From Sesamia nonagrioides (taxonomy: Eukaryota > Arthropoda > Insecta > Lepidoptera > Noctuidae): DNA of 64,000 nt. Made by a program: the position numbers and the translations under genes. How positions within the stretch are numbered: position 1 is the stretch's first letter; each line of letters opens with the position of its first letter. The notes under the pieces are model-generated. The model was given only the letters and a program-made list of their open reading frames with translations, ran no database searches and was not told where the DNA came from. This document shows, piece after piece, positions 29,421-40,002 of the stretch. Location: NCBI GenBank assembly GCA_017933935.1, contig JADWQK010000981.1:496001-560000 (forward strand). Direction: 5' to 3'.

Positions 29421-29819
29421 CATCATCATCATCATCCCAGCGTTAATCCCAGTCACATCCGAAGCCTTTTCAGCTTTGGAGTCTGGGGTCCGCTTTACCA
29501 GTCCAACTGCTGATATGGCTAAACTTCGACATTTTCCGTGAAGCGACTGCCGTCTGACCTCCACAACCCGAAGGCGACATCGAAGCATTGCAGTTAGACC
29601 AATTGTTGGGCTTTTGAGGGCTCCAACAACCCGTAACGACTACCACTAGATGTTCGTATGGCAACCGGGACCAACGGCTTAACGTGCTTTCCGAGGCACG
29701 ACCAGACCAGTGCAAATATTCATATTCATGCATTCAAATACTTGCACTGTGCGGGGATCGGACCCGCGCCACCTTGCGCAACGGCCGCGTCCGCTACCGC
29801 TACGCCACGGACGCTGTCA
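29421..29819 (-). repeat. family-1 SINE, full length, clean target duplication
   Basis: ATTTAATAGCATCTAAACT at 29402-29420 is repeated with one mismatch at 29820-29838. Complete head, hairpin, body and tail; box B carries GATCGGACCC instead of GATCGAACCC on the plus strand. Confidence 0.95.
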
Positions 29820-29902
29820 ATTTAATAGCGTCTAAACTGTCTATGAAATATCTTAATTTGACAAGACTAAACTTATATATGATCTTCTGTCCTTTTCTTA
29901 AT

Positions 29903-30075
29903 GAACAATTTGCCAGCGACGGTGTTTCCGTCACATTACAATTTGAGTGTCTTCAAGGCTAGAGTGAATAGGTTCTTAATAAACTAGCGCGCTTTACCAT
30001 CAATGATCGCATCACTGCTTACCATCAGGCGGGATTGCGGTCAAGCGCTTGTTTATAACTTATAAGAAAAAAAAA
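29903..30075 (+). repeat. 5'-truncated Jockey/CR1-group LINE 3' end
   Basis: Starts within the last ORF2 codons (GAACAATTTGCCAGCGACGG) and runs through the shared 3' UTR to an A12 tail. Confidence 0.88.
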
Positions 30076-30140
30076 AAATAGAAATAAACAGATGCACTAG
30101 ACTTAAAATTTGTTTAGTTTGTGAAATATGGAATCGGCAC

Positions 30141-31230
30141 AAAGCGAAGGTTAGTTGGAGAATTTATTGCACATGATGATCTCTCAACAATCGATGCGTA
30201 CTCACTTCAACGACTGAAAGCACCTATCTTCTTGGTTTCTATGATTGGTCAGTTAAAACAAAACACTTGCATTAAAACACACTTGCATTAAAACACACTT
30301 GCATAGCATTAGCATTATTAAATACACACCCATTTATGAGGTGCCGTACTCCGACAACCGTTACCTCGACGATACCGCGCTAGACTTTCGTAAACCAACA
30401 GCCTGATTGATAAATATATCACGTAAAGTCAGTTTCATCATATTGGCATTCGGTGAACGGCACCGCCGGTTGTTTTACGTTGTGCATTCTGTATGTGTAA
30501 CTCTTTTTTCGGCTGTATTGAACCGTACAAGAAACGTATCAATCGACCTTCTAGACGTTTGTTCGACGCAACTTATGTGTGACTTAGGTATGTCAAAAAG
30601 GAGATAAATATTGCCGTTTCACATTGTTCTTGTCGCCTAAGCAAAAGCTTTACGTAACTAGAAGTGAGCGAGTAACACACAATACACGCTGGTGTAACAG
30701 CTGACAATGTTCAGAAATATTACCTCAAGAAAAACTCATTGTTGAAAACACACCGGCTATAGAACCTACCTACTTGGTAAAACAATACTGACAGTGACTT
30801 ATGGTCATTATGACTATGTGTATGTCAGCGGTGTACGATGTTTTATGGTCTACATGGGGGCCAGTTAGTATCACATTACCTTCAATGCACTATTGCCCCA
30901 TTTGCCCCTTTCAAACCTAGATACATACCTAATAGGGTTGAGCAAATGCGTGTCGGCAATATGCTTGGCACTCAAAGTATCCACTTTGCGTAAATTTAAC
31001 TTCAAATGTTACAAGCGTATGCAGTTTTTTTTCCGACATTTGGCATTTCAAATGGTGAACATCAAGTTATGACAATTCTGGTCGAACCGCGGACCACGCC
31101 CTCACTAGCTTTTCATGACATTAGAGAAGTAGATAGAGGTGAACTATGCTCTATTTTTGTATTTATGAAGTTGTGCAGAAAGATCGCATCAGGAACTTCC
31201 GCATTTGTGGCAGTTTCCGTGTCCGTGACA
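30141..31230. other. mostly unrecognised; small tandem repeat at 30256-30310
   Basis: Three units of about 18 bases containing ACACTTGCATTAAAAC occur at 30256-30310. The rest shows no gene or repeat that I recognise. Confidence 0.35.
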
Positions 31231-31545
31231 TAGCAGGAGGGTGCAGGAGGGTCGCCTAAGCTGGTACGGTCACGTCTTACGAAAACCAGCATGTTACGTG
31301 GGTCACAAATGTCTTACCATGGCGCCTCCGCCGGGACGGAACAAGCGAGGTAGACCAAAGAAGTGCTGGCTTGACGTTGTAAGAGATGACATGCGTGCCA
31401 ACGATTGTTGGATTGTTGTGTGAGATTTCACACCACAGGATGCTAAAGATCGCGCGAAATGGAGGAGATTGAACAAGAAACTGGACACCGGGCTCCAAAG
31501 CGAAAGCCGCGGGTGCAACCGGGACTAAACACTGAGATGATGATG
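31231..31545 (+). pseudogene. RTE-type LINE, C-terminal ORF and 3' end fragment
   Basis: Frames here read RRLSWYGHVLRKP, then GRNKRGRPKKCWLDVVRDDMRAND, then (after one shift and an extra stop) DRAKWRRLNKKLDTG. This matches the C-terminal tail typical of RTE/BovB-like and related LINE reverse-transcriptase proteins (W.GH..R, KRGRP..W.D, DR..WR). The 3' end, CTCCAAAGCGAAAGCCGCGG to ACTGAGATGATGATG, resembles the tail of the family-1 SINEs. The reverse transcriptase and endonuclease domains are missing, so this is a 5'-truncated dead copy. Clade assignment is by motif memory only. Confidence 0.75.
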
Positions 31546-31661
31546 AGAGAAGTAGAGGTGTACCCACGGGGTGTACCTACTATACTCTACATTTTTCCTT
31601 TTTTGTTTATTTTTGTATTTATGGACTTGTCACTTGCATTTGCGTTGGTTAGTTTTCAATC

Positions 31662-31858
31662 CATACTAATATTATAAATGCGAAAGTAACTCTATCTGTC
31701 TCTCTGTTACGCTTTCCCGCTTAAACCTCTCAACCGATTTTGATGAAAAAGGACTTAGGCTACCTTACATTGAAAAAAAAATTATATTCCCGAGGGAAAT
31801 CTAAAAAGCGCGATATAACCGAATTCCACGCGGGCGAAGCTGCGGGCGGAAAGCTAGT
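31662..31858 (+). repeat. lepidopteran short repeat (ACTAATATTATAAATGCGAA type)
   Basis: Plus-orientation copy with an internal deletion after CTCTCAACCGATTTTGATGA. It ends GGGCGAAGCTGCGGGCGGAA. Confidence 0.88.
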
Positions 31859-33640
31859 AAGATAAAAAAAAATTCATACTCTATTTATCAGGGCATTCTT
31901 CTTATCTTTTCCCAATCCGCTTCAGCGCATTACGCACTGCACCACAGCAGCACATAATAGGTAGTTTCCTCTTCCTCAAATTACTCTTACTTACGCGTAA
32001 TATGAAAGTAATTTATTCGTTCAGAACATCATTTAGTTCGTGTATTTGTTACCCATTAAAGTTCGTGCAATGTGTAATTACGGTAAATGGTGAAGAGAAG
32101 TTGAAAGAAACCAGTTGGAGCACACTATCGGTGTCGTGACCGTGGGAGCACAGCCGATTGTTTTCCCTACAATGATCACGAAAGAAATGGAGGACATTCT
32201 GATAAGTACTACCATTCTGTGAAATTTTAATTAACTGTTTGTTCACATGATTCTCAGTCAATTGTAACAACTAACATGATATGCTAGCCTGGTTAGCACC
32301 TAGTTTCGTTAGTTTACTTTTATGGTTTACATATAACAAGAGGTAAGTAATTCTAGGTTTAATTAAGACAACATCTTATTTTACCGGCTCTGGGTACGGG
32401 TACAATTAAATTATTATCTTGATATGTGAGGCATGGCGCTTGAATTATTAAGCAAAAGTTTTTTTTTAAATATTAACAGTTTAAAGAAGAAATCGGTTAA
32501 AAGAAAGCGCTCAGCGGAAACAATTAAATTCGAATTGGAGCCAATATATTACACATTATATATTTTGCTATTATTAAAAAATTAATGAGAATTTTTGTCT
32601 GCGTCCATATATCAATGATTAATGGGCTTCTGTTGGCACCTTCTGATGAGTAGCAAACGTCTAAGTAACATCACATTAAGCTAATAAAACAAATTACAAC
32701 TAATATTAGATAATTATGTTAGTAACTAAACATAACAAACACTAAGTAGTTAAATAATAGAAAATTCAATAGAACAAACCTTACAGTTAGTCCACCGGCA
32801 CTGGTGCACAACTTGTAAAATATACGGTGTTTATACGTTTGTTCACCCAGGCAACAAGTTAGCCAACTTTCTATCGTTCTATCAAATACACAACAAACAC
32901 AATGCTCGCTTTTTATAACTGGGGTTTCACACAAATTTCTTAATGTAATCCTATAATTTCGCTCATAAGTTAGTTGAGCGTGAAGGAAGATACGTTAACG
33001 TAAAGAGGTATGGTAAAGACGGGCGTGTTTTCCCGCGGCGGAGGTTCGACTGCGCGCGCGCCGCTGGAGAAACTCGAGAGAAAAGTATCGTCCCCCTGCG
33101 CGGCGCAACAGCTGTTACATCAATGCTCTTGTCTGATATTGTTCAGCACCTCGGTTTTTGCTAACTAACAATTGAGAGGTAAATTAAATACCCGTGCCGT
33201 CACTTCCGGCCGCGCGGTGCCCATCACCGTGACATCAGAGTAGACGTAAGCTGAGACAGATTCCCGCAATTGTAGCTCCAATCGTTTTATTTATCCTTCT
33301 TCTAAAATGGTACTTAAACTCATATTAAGCCTCCAATTTTTTCATTAAGGTCCGTATTCCAGACCTAAGTCTCTTACTAAGTATACCTAAACTACATTAC
33401 TAAACAATGAAATGATTTATGAAAGTCACGATGATTTATGAAATAATCTATATTTAGATATTTTAATTTAGTTAAGACTACTCGATCGTAATTTATGAGA
33501 TGCTATGTGAAAGTTGATTTTTATTTATTTACCATGCCGATGTCTGGTAAACATCTATTTGATAGACAGAATTTGACAAGATTAGCATTAAACACTGTTG
33601 ACTGTTGTTCAATAGTAGAGACTTTTAATTAATAAAGATA
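31859..33640. other. no gene recognised; GC-rich patch at 33025-33240
   Basis: The patch contains GCGCGCGCGCCGCTGG and CCGGCCGCGCGG in otherwise AT-rich DNA. A promoter or an older GC-rich repeat are both possible. I see no initiator, open frame or splice pattern that decides. Confidence 0.3.
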
Positions 33641-33644
33641 GTCC

Positions 33645-33890
33645 CAAAAACCGGCCAAGTGTGTGTCGGACTCACGCACAAAGGGTTCCGTACCATTGAT
33701 TTATGAAATTAAGGCGATTAGTAACGACGATGACCTTGCGCATCTGGGCGGAGCTAGGCAGAAACCCCCGCGCACCCCGCATCATATTTACGTGCACATT
33801 CCCTACTCGCTTGCTTCGAGCGCGGATGTCTCGCAACAAACGTAGGATGCCATACCATGTCTATAAAGTATACTATTCTGTCTAAAAAGT
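33645..33890 (+). repeat. 5' part of a widespread lepidopteran repeat
   Basis: Begins AAAAACCGGCCAAGTGTGTG, then TCGGACTCACGCAC and GGGTTCCGTACCATTGATTT, the opening of the repeat family whose 3' half is the target of the R1-clade LINE at 39.7 kb. ORFs of about 60 aa here are by-products. Confidence 0.7.
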
Positions 33891-34492
33891 ATCTAATATA
33901 GAATTACGTGGTATCAAAACTCATGCCCTAAAGTGAAACATATTAGGTAATTACTTTTATTATGTTGTTTTCGATACTGCGTTGCAGGGATTTTTTTATT
34001 TAAAAAAGGGAAAACAAATATTAATTTATAAAAATGATTAATGCAAAATGGGAACCGGTTTATTCTTTTTTATTTATAGTTATTATTTAGCATTTAGCGT
34101 TTTTGGTATAATTCCCATTGATACTTACCAGTACTTAAAAAAAAATCCCGGAAACTCCATCATCTAAATAAAACTCACAGGTCAGACTAAAATAGGTGCA
34201 TATTATTTAAAATACATATTGTTTAAAAATTTATCTGACCAAATTTTAGGTAATGAACAGCTGAGACTAATGAACTTAAAGAATGAAAAAAAGAAATTGT
34301 TTTGATTTACCTACTAGAAAAAAAAATAATTGGGGAAATTTAATCAAGTTTCATATGGATTAAATTACAAGTATCAATTATATATTTTTTTAGGGAAGGA
34401 AAATATTATTGTTTTGGACTTAGCAAAAATTTGACGATTTTTTTTTTTTGAGATGTTCTTAATTTTTATTGGAGGAATGAACAGGGTGTGGC
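33891..34492. other. AT-rich stretch, nothing recognised
   Basis: May include more of the repeat beginning at 33645. No recognised feature. Confidence 0.3.
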
Positions 34493-34500
34493 CTTAGAAA

Positions 34501-36935
34501 TAGGGCATGCAATTAGCGTAGTTTTTGTTTTACCGGTAAAAAAAAGGTAATTGAAATATTTTTACCGGTAAACCGGTAAAAAACGGTAAATTTATATTTT
34601 TTTTTAAAAATATTAATTATGTGATTGGGTAGTCTTAAAGCAGAAAATAAATAAGTACACAAGGTACAATGGTAGTGAACATGTTACATATTGCTTAAAA
34701 TGAGCATATAAACACAATTTTTAAAACCATGACCTTTCCTTTGGCGCAGTCAAGCGTAAATGTAGCACTTTTAGATTAATTTAGACAATTTTCAAAACGC
34801 AGCCAGCCAACGAATGCTGGTAAATCTACATCAAGCCCGTGGAGAACCCGGAAATAACCTCAATGTAGCTTGCTAAACCTCCATGCGATCTTCAGTGTCA
34901 AGTAGGTATACTGGCTTGCACCAGTTCTTTTTAACCAAGGCAAGGAGAGCGGAGTGATTCCCTTGTCAACCGCGACTACATCTCGATGCATTCCCACGTC
35001 GGTTTTTAGGAAATATTCCCTGAGACTGCATATCTCGCGATTGTGGAGGGTCTTACCATTTAAAAAGCTTCAACTTTCTCTTTTTCGCGGGGTATACACT
35101 AATACAGCCTCATAACCGATGTCAGTGGGTGATGCAATTGAATTGTAGTCAGCACCGTACGGACCCTCCTATCCAGGGTGTCGACATCGGTCCGAGTCCA
35201 TTTTAGTATGCTGAAAGAGTACATAAAATCGGGATGATCCAACCGTTGAAGGCTCGTACCTTATTTCCGCTTAATAGAAGACTATTTATTACTTTTTTCA
35301 GCGACGCGTAGATGAATATGAGATGCAAAACGTTTCTTCAGCGATTGCTTCATACCAGTAACATTGATAGATTGGGTATCAATGTTACTGGTATAAAGCA
35401 TTCAATATACCCAATATTTATAGGTTTCAGATGCAGAGAGCGCTCTAAGGTTTACAATGTGGTGAGCAATGAATTTTAAGTCACTCATGTAAAGGAGGTG
35501 CGATATAACCTGACCACATCTCCTCAGCCGATAGTCTAGACGTGTATTCTCCAGCAGTGTACTTAGAGGATTCAAGGCTAAGCAAAATCAAAGTTGACTC
35601 AAAGTATCGCCCTGGAATAGACCTGGCTCGGATCGCTATTCCTATGAATATCTCGATATCCAGGATAGCGAAGGACCGTCCTCCATTAGCCATACACGTC
35701 ATCAAGATGGTGTGTAGAGTTGCATCAACTTTATAGAACTCCATCACCCGCATGAGCCTTGTATGTGGCACCAAGTCATAATAGGCCTTATTATATAATA
35801 ATAATTATTATTATTCATTTGTTTCTCCTCACAATGTTTTGTTTATAGCTAAAACCGTACAATTACTCAGTCTAGTATTTGTTACATATGTAAGGAGCTG
35901 GTGTCCGTGAAAGGCAATATCAAAAAAAAAAAAAACTATTCAACATGTCGATAGATCCTTTTGGGAACGACGAACTTGTTGGGTAATGGCCATGTTATTA
36001 AGGAGTAGCTCCTTAGTACCGCCGGAGCCGCTCCTACATCCATTTTGAGAGGCAGACATGATGAGTTGCTGTCAATATGTTTGTTAATTTTAACTTTAAA
36101 ATTGGATGTAAGAACTTTAAAGATGGTCGGTGAACAAGTGATCAGCCAATAATTTTTGGGTTCCGCAGTGCTACCTGATTTACGGAGCAGGTGGGTTACT
36201 CTAGTTGTTAGGAACTGAGGTAGCGAACCAGACTCAAGCGAGCGTGCAACCTTGAAAACCATTTGATCCAAAAAAGCGACAGGCACCAAACAGATACTGC
36301 GCCAGAATGAACACATGGCATCGTCATCCAGTAGGTAAGTGTCAGCCACCTTGGTCTGGTCGATAAACCCACCTTTCATTGTTTTAGAAAGTGCGATTCT
36401 GGGTGAACCGTACATTTTCTGCTTCAGGAAGTCGATGTGCTCCCTGACACGGGTCATATAATCCTGTAGGTTGGTATTTGTACCTGAAAATACCCGCCTT
36501 ACAAAGCGTATCACTCTAGGACGAGTATCACATTCCCTGAAGCAGATTAGTTTACCGATAAGTGTTCTGGCCCCACCAATACGGTATTCAATCCTGCACT
36601 GCCAACCTAGTAAGACTGGTTACGTTCGTCTAGCTCTGGAGTCATTGGAAAATTTGACATGAGTTCGATAGTCGTTGTACAGTACAGTTATACAAACTAA
36701 TGAATGACACGAATCGTCACAAACGCTTACGTCAAAGCTACTTTTAAGTGTCAAACATTACATATAATGGAAAGTTTGACGTATGCGTGAATAAATGAAC
36801 AACATTGCCCAAAACATAAAACCGGTAAATTACCGGTTTTATATTTTTTTACCGGTAATTTTATAGTTACGAAAAAAGGCGAAAGGAGAAAAGGCGGCAA
36901 AAATGAAAACCGGTAAACCGGTATTGCATGCCCTA
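34501..36935. mobile_element. hAT-type element, 2435 bp, with 8-bp target duplication
   Basis: Ends TAGGGCATGCAAT / ATTGCATGCCCTA are perfect 13-base inverted repeats flanked by CTTAGAAA at 34493-34500 and 36936-36943. Subterminal TTTACCGGTAAA-like palindromes cluster at both ends (34530-34595 and 36823-36922), as in transposase-binding regions. No hAT transposase is visible. Instead the interior holds a reverse-transcriptase pseudogene. Confidence 0.92.
34830..36650 (-). pseudogene. non-LTR reverse transcriptase pseudogene inside the hAT element
   Basis: On the minus strand successive broken frames resemble one LINE reverse-transcriptase protein. 36650-35936 includes RFVRRVFSGTNTNLQDYM and FLTTRVTHLLRKSGSTAEPKNYW...CSPTIFKVLTS, resembling the RT fingers region (IPK...NYRPI). 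35774-35481 starts VPHTRLMRVMEFYKVDATL, downstream of the RT A motif. 35280-34860 has RAF-like NGW, then WTRTDVDTLDRRVRTVL and HHPLTSVMRLY, the thumb/connector. The catalytic YADD-type box is not intact, and many stops and shifts are present. Clade not determined; the layout recalls LINEs annotated as R2-like in insects. Whether it inserted into the hAT element or was carried with it is unknown. Confidence 0.7.
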
Positions 36936-36984
36936 CTTAGAAATAACTTTAACCCGAAGGAATCTAGAAGCGCGATATAACCGA

Positions 36985-37235
36985 ATCATACTAATATTAT
37001 AAATGGGAAATTGTCATACTAATATTATAAATGGGAAAGTGAGTTTGTTTGTTCTGCTTTCACACTGTAACTACTGAACCGATTGCTTTGAAATTTTGTA
37101 AACGTAAAGTTAGAAATCCGGATTAAATGATAGGGTACTTCTTATCCCGGAAAAATTTGGTGTTCCCGAAGGAAATCTGAAAAGCACGATATAATCGAAC
37201 ACCACGCGGGCGAAGCCGCGGGCGGAAAGCTAGTA
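36985..37235 (+). repeat. lepidopteran short repeat, with duplicated start
   Basis: The opening TCATACTAATATTATAAATGGG occurs twice (36988 and 37013). The rest of the element follows, to GGGCGAAGCCGCGGGCGGAA. 36955-36984 carries the 3'-type phrase AGCGCGATATAACCGAA of a neighbouring partial copy, so this is a tandem of a partial and a full copy. Confidence 0.8.
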
Positions 37236-37254
37236 TCAAAATAAAACATCATAT

Positions 37255-37446
37255 ATAAAAACTTTTTTACAAAAAAACAACCGACTTCTAAAAACCACTA
37301 CAAAGTGAAAAATAACTAATTTCGGAAGTCGGTGTCTTTGGTTTTTGTATAGGTATTAGTTTTTGACACCGACTTCCGAAATTAGTTATTTTTCACTTTG
37401 TAGTGGTTTTTAGAAGTCGGTTGTTTTTTTGTAAAAAAGTTTTTAT
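37255..37446. repeat. perfect long inverted repeat, 82-bp arms
   Basis: Arms 37255-37336 and 37365-37446 are exact reverse complements, 82 of 82 by my comparison, with a 28-base loop. Landmarks are AACAACCGACTTCTAAAAAC and CGGAAGTCGGTGTC in the left arm and their complements in the right. The hairpin forms the left end of the repeat at 37255-38170. Confidence 0.92.
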
Positions 37447-38170
37447 TTTACACTTTTTAGTTGTGAAAAGTAGGAACTATGTATTCAGTTACATCCGGTC
37501 AGACTGGAAGCTGACGCAAATATAATTGGGAAATGACGTAATTTTGTTCACTTTAATTTTTACCCGTAATTTTGAAGAATTCTCTCGACTGCCTATGGTC
37601 TTAATCATCAGATTTAGGTACTGCAGACCATTATTTTAACCCAATGGGTGCAAAGTTCTCATCAATATAAATGAATTAAAACCAAACACAAAGTAGCTAC
37701 TGCAAACTGTTGAGGAGTTCCCGGAACTGGCCTTTGTCTTCATCATCAGCTCTTATGACAGTCACAACCCATCTAGGTGTAAAATTCTTATCAATACAAA
37801 TTAATCAAGCCCAAACACAAGGTAGTTGCTGTGAATTGTTGAGGAGTTCCTTCGACTGTCTTCCGGCTCCATCATCAGATCTACTCCAGACCTTTATCAA
37901 ATTGTAGTGCTTTAAATACTTAATGAAAATACTAAGAAATGCACTAATCGCCCCTACGATTTTTGAAAGTTCCCCTTGATTTCTCTGGTCTTCCATCATC
38001 AGACCCTGATTTCCTTATCATCGGACCACCTTGGGAATGTCTTCTTTCCAACAAAAAATAATTATCAAAATCGGTTCTTAAACGACGAAGTTACGCGCGA
38101 ACAAACATAAAAAAAAAGCATATATACGGTCGAATTGAGTAACCTCCTCCTTTTTGAAGTCGGTTAAAAA
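37255..38170. repeat. interspersed repeat with AACCGACTTC / GAAGTCGGTT ends
   Basis: Left end AACCGACTTC (inside the hairpin) and right end TTTTTGAAGTCGGTT (38150-38166) are inverted. Between them is a repeated unit of roughly 125 bases (GTTGAGGAGTTCC...CTTC..CATCATCAG...AACCCA...CCAAACACAA) seen about three times at 37570-37880. The region before the right end, AACAAACATAAAAAAAAAGC, is characteristic of this lepidopteran family. Confidence 0.75.
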
Positions 38171-39299
38171 TCACGTAAAGCGTCCCAGCGCGGCAATAAA
38201 GGCAAACATTCAATAATTATACACAAAATCACTAAAAATACTTCGTTGCACTCGAAGTACTTAGTGTTACAGCTTGCGCTTCCCGCTCATCTATGAAGCT
38301 ATACTTAGTTTCATAATTATTTTATATTGATCGTAGTTGCGTAATTATTTATGTTAATTTAAATTTATTATGATTACTTTAAATTACTTGGGAGGATTTT
38401 AAAACCTTAGTTTATTCTAAAATCACACTTGGAAGTACACTTCCGGTCTTTCGGCCATTATTTTATTAATTTTAGAATTATTGATGCAACTTCCGATTAT
38501 CGCCAACTTTTATTATAAAATCCTATCGAGCATTAGTCTTCCCGCCCATCGGATATTTATTTATTGAATCAAGCATTGCTTAAATAAATAAATATAAACA
38601 ACTTTCGATATTTTAGGTTAATCCAAATATCTGTACACAATTATTGACAATTACTAGCGTTACTATTAACTTTTTCTTAATTTTATTCAATACCTGATAA
38701 TTTCCGTTTCCGTTGTCTATTAGTTTTGTGACTATTCGTTAGTGTTTTGACTCAATGGTGTATAAAAGCTACTGATGCCTGTACTGTTGACCATTAATTA
38801 AACAGACTTGTACTGGATCATACTACGTCGTTATTATTTTCCACGCTTCTGAAGCATGTCTTTACATTAGTATCCAAGGGTGCGCGGAGCAAAAAGTGAC
38901 ACAGCCTCCTCTTACGACCGCTGGCGCGAGACTGCCGGCCGACCCGCGCCCGCGTCCCGCATAGAGCCCCTCTGAACCTCGCAAGGCGGAAACTCGTACG
39001 GACACTTATTTTTATTACTTTTCTTATTAAATATTTCATCAATTGTAAAATAGAACTATGATTTTATAGTTCTTACAGGTACACGTTACTGCGAGTAAGA
39101 ATATTTTAAAAAGTCTAAACGCTTTAAGAGAAATATCGATTTAAAAGTTAAAAAACGCCGTGTAGAAATATTTTTCTTTTGACGTAAATATAGGCCGTAT
39201 AGAAAATAATAAACACTAAATATGTTGTGCTTGAATCTATGATTATAATATATTTTTTTCAAAATTTTTGATCAAGGCATTCTGGAGGAATAAACTTTG
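38171..39299. other. possible solo LTR or promoter region; GC-rich patch 38880-39000
   Basis: TATAAAAG at 38761-38768 is followed about 35 bases on by AATTAAAC and a dense GC-rich patch (CGGCCGACCCGCGCCCGCGT near 38936). The arrangement resembles the U3/R region of an LTR or a cellular promoter. I see no second LTR, no coding frame and no clear boundary duplication. Confidence 0.3.
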
Positions 39300-39683
39300 A
39301 AAGATGAGCGTTTTTGGCCGCTCGAGGGTATCTATCCCCTTAAAGGATTTAAGTTATCGATTTACGAGGTATCAAAAATAACTACTTACTAGATCTCGTT
39401 CAAAACAATTTTCGTTGGTAGTTTTTATATTTTGTACTTTGGAAGGGTCTGTCACGCAAACTATTCGGTTTAGAAAAAAAGAATTTTAGAAACCTCGATA
39501 TCATTTTGGAAGACCTATCCATAGATACCACACACGTATACCTTTGATGAAAAAAAAAAAATCTGTTTCAGTTCTAAGTATGGGGAACCCGAATATTTTA
39601 TATTATTTTTTATTTTTGCATCAAAATCTTAATGCGGTTCACGGAATAAACCTACCTACTAAGTTTCAACAGTATAGCTCTTA
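39300..39683 (+). repeat. widespread lepidopteran repeat, left half of the LINE target
   Basis: Contains the conserved phrases AGATCTCGTTCAAAACAATT, GGAAGACCTATCCATAGATA and AATCTTAATGCGGTTCAC. It breaks off at AGTATAGCTCTTA (39671-39683), where the R1-clade LINE is inserted. It resumes at 44758. Confidence 0.85.
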
Positions 39684-40002
39684 GTACACTTCCCTCCGCG
39701 CGTCCGTGCCGTGTGGTTGTGAAATTAATACGCTCCGGGTATATTTACGAATATCGCGTTCCGATTGTTAGTTTCCGGCTCGTGTTTTCATTCTAGACTG
39801 TGAAATTGTGTCTGGCTTGGTATAGTAAGTTTATTCTTAGTGTTTGTTTGGTATTTATTGTAAATCAAATAATTTCGGTGAGTACATTTATTTTCTTACT
39901 TGTGAGGGTAACGTAATTTATTTATTTTTTTTCTCCGCGCGACGGTTTTGTTTTTTTTCTTTTCGTTAACTTAGATTTGTTTTTCTTGTTAATTAATTAG
40001 CT

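Larger units (their letters stand above)
29000..30140. mobile_element. TIR MITE copy B, interrupted by three insertions
   Basis: The left end TGTTCACAAACTAAACTAAA (29020-29040) and right end TTTGTTTAGTTTGTGAAATA (30109-30128) are inverted repeats. CGATTC / GAATCG lies just outside. Between them, in order, are a short repeat (29102-29337), a family-1 SINE (29421-29819) and a LINE tail (29903-30075). Removing them leaves sequence colinear with MITE copy A. Confidence 0.75.

Noticed and set aside
33025..33240. CpG-island-like promoter
   Set aside because: GC-rich but with no start codon context, open frame or splice pattern. Left as an unassigned patch.
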